Shown: piece after piece, positions 59,519 through 64,000 of the stretch
Position numbering within the stretch: the stretch's first letter is position 1
How the letters are laid out: every line of letters starts with the position of its first letter
Assembly: GCA_964017065.1 (NCBI GenBank)
Contig: OZ024786.1
Span: forward strand, 3,569,281 to 3,633,280
Reading direction: 5' to 3'
Length of the DNA: 64,000 bases
Source of the DNA: Haliclona indistincta
Lineage: Eukaryota; Porifera; Demospongiae; Haplosclerida; Chalinidae
Translations under genes and position numbers: made by a program
Notes under the pieces: generated by a model
What the model was told of the DNA's origin: nothing
The model's input: only the letters and a program-made list of their open reading frames with translations
The model's database searches: none

Positions 59519-60065
59519 AACAGTTACTATTGTGTTAGCCATTCAAACCAAAACTGAAGTAGTCGGTAGCTAGTCAGCTGTCAATGTTTTTATACTGGTA
59601 TGATGTTTAGTTCAGCTTTTATGTTTTCATCTTATAAAACTGAAAAAAGGATCATTCATGCAAGTTCATCTACCTACGTTTGTGTGTATTAATTTACATT
59701 GCTGAGCAATGAGAAATTGAGAGGAAGACACTTAAATCTGCTCTCTGGCGTTGCCCCATCTTACATTAGTAGCAAGGAGATTGCTCGAAATTGTTAGTAA
59801 AGTGACGATGCACTCACTCATGAATCGAGTTTCGTCATCTTCGTCTTCTTCTTTCTTTCTTTCTCTCTCCCTCTCTCTCTCTTTCTTTCCTGGAGTTAAC
59901 AGTTAGTGACATCACTAGATGATTACAGAGACTAGATCTACCCTAGATCCGCCACTGGATTATTTCTTTGTCGATTGTGAATATCATTACATGTTATTAG
60001 TAACTATCATTGTTGCAGTTTTCACAAAAAAATTATAAATACATTGAAAATGGCTCTTCGACACA
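59519..60065. other. Convergent intergenic region
   Basis: Lies between the two stop codons. Contains a scrap of composite repeat A (59727-59890, with GCGTTGCCCCATC and TTCGTCATCTTCG) and a CT-rich run. No clear AATAAA was found for either gene. Confidence 0.6.
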
Positions 60066-63841
<3,776 letters not shown>

Positions 63842-64000
63842 CTGAAGGAGAGAGAGAGGTAGAGAGAGAACTGAGAAATAGTAACTAACGAAAGAGATCA
63901 GGAAAAATTATTAGAGAAAGTTGGGGATGTCAAGATTATACAATTTTTGTCAAGATAACCAAATATTATTTTGACATAATTTTTAAAAATTTTGTTGCTC

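Overview
This is intron-rich nuclear DNA from an animal, AT-rich and packed with short inverted-repeat transposons. Multi-domain SRCR receptors in tandem, SRCR domains with one cassette per two exons, and secreted laccase-like multicopper oxidases in tandem suggest a sponge (Porifera, probably a demosponge). That assignment is an inference from gene content; nothing in the sequence proves it. Eight gene loci are supported. I rebuilt exons by hand from splice sites, reading phase and comparison between paralogues.

Positions 1-28276 hold three SRCR-domain receptor genes in tandem, all on +. The first enters the window in mid-gene (1-2017). The second (4819-16177) has a signal peptide, six SRCR domains, one transmembrane helix and a cytoplasmic tail. 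The third (16792-28276) has the same plan with four SRCR domains. All three have a glycine-zipper-like membrane segment and a tail with two or three PPxY motifs (WW-domain ligands) around a conserved Tyr-rich block. Every SRCR domain is a phase 1-1 module made of two exons, so domain number can change without breaking frame.

Positions 29548-50731 hold three tandem copies of a secreted multicopper oxidase gene: a short signal-peptide exon, one intron, and one large exon coding two N-terminal PLAT-like repeats followed by a laccase-type oxidase with all four copper motifs. Copies 1 and 3 are intact (1036 aa each). Copy 2 carries +4 and +2 insertions and looks like a pseudogene. About 150 bp upstream of each start is conserved between copies, and introns and flanks have each collected different transposons, so the copies act as empty-site controls for one another.

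Positions 51297-59518 hold a complete ten-exon 3-mercaptopyruvate sulfurtransferase gene (292 aa, active-site motif CGSGMTAC). Convergent to it on the minus strand, 60066-63841, is the 3' part of a gene for a protein with about 15 or more membrane spans; twelve phase-consistent exons are visible but I do not recognise the family. Its introns are built largely of (GA)n and (GAGT)n microsatellites.

The rest is mostly non-autonomous DNA elements: MITEs with clear target duplications (TA, GTAC, GGTCAAC, GTCCGGG, and an 8-bp hAT-like one), foldback elements of about 400 bp, a dispersed composite element of about 1.25 kb, nested insertions, two tRNA-like sequences, minisatellites and long (CT)n tracts.
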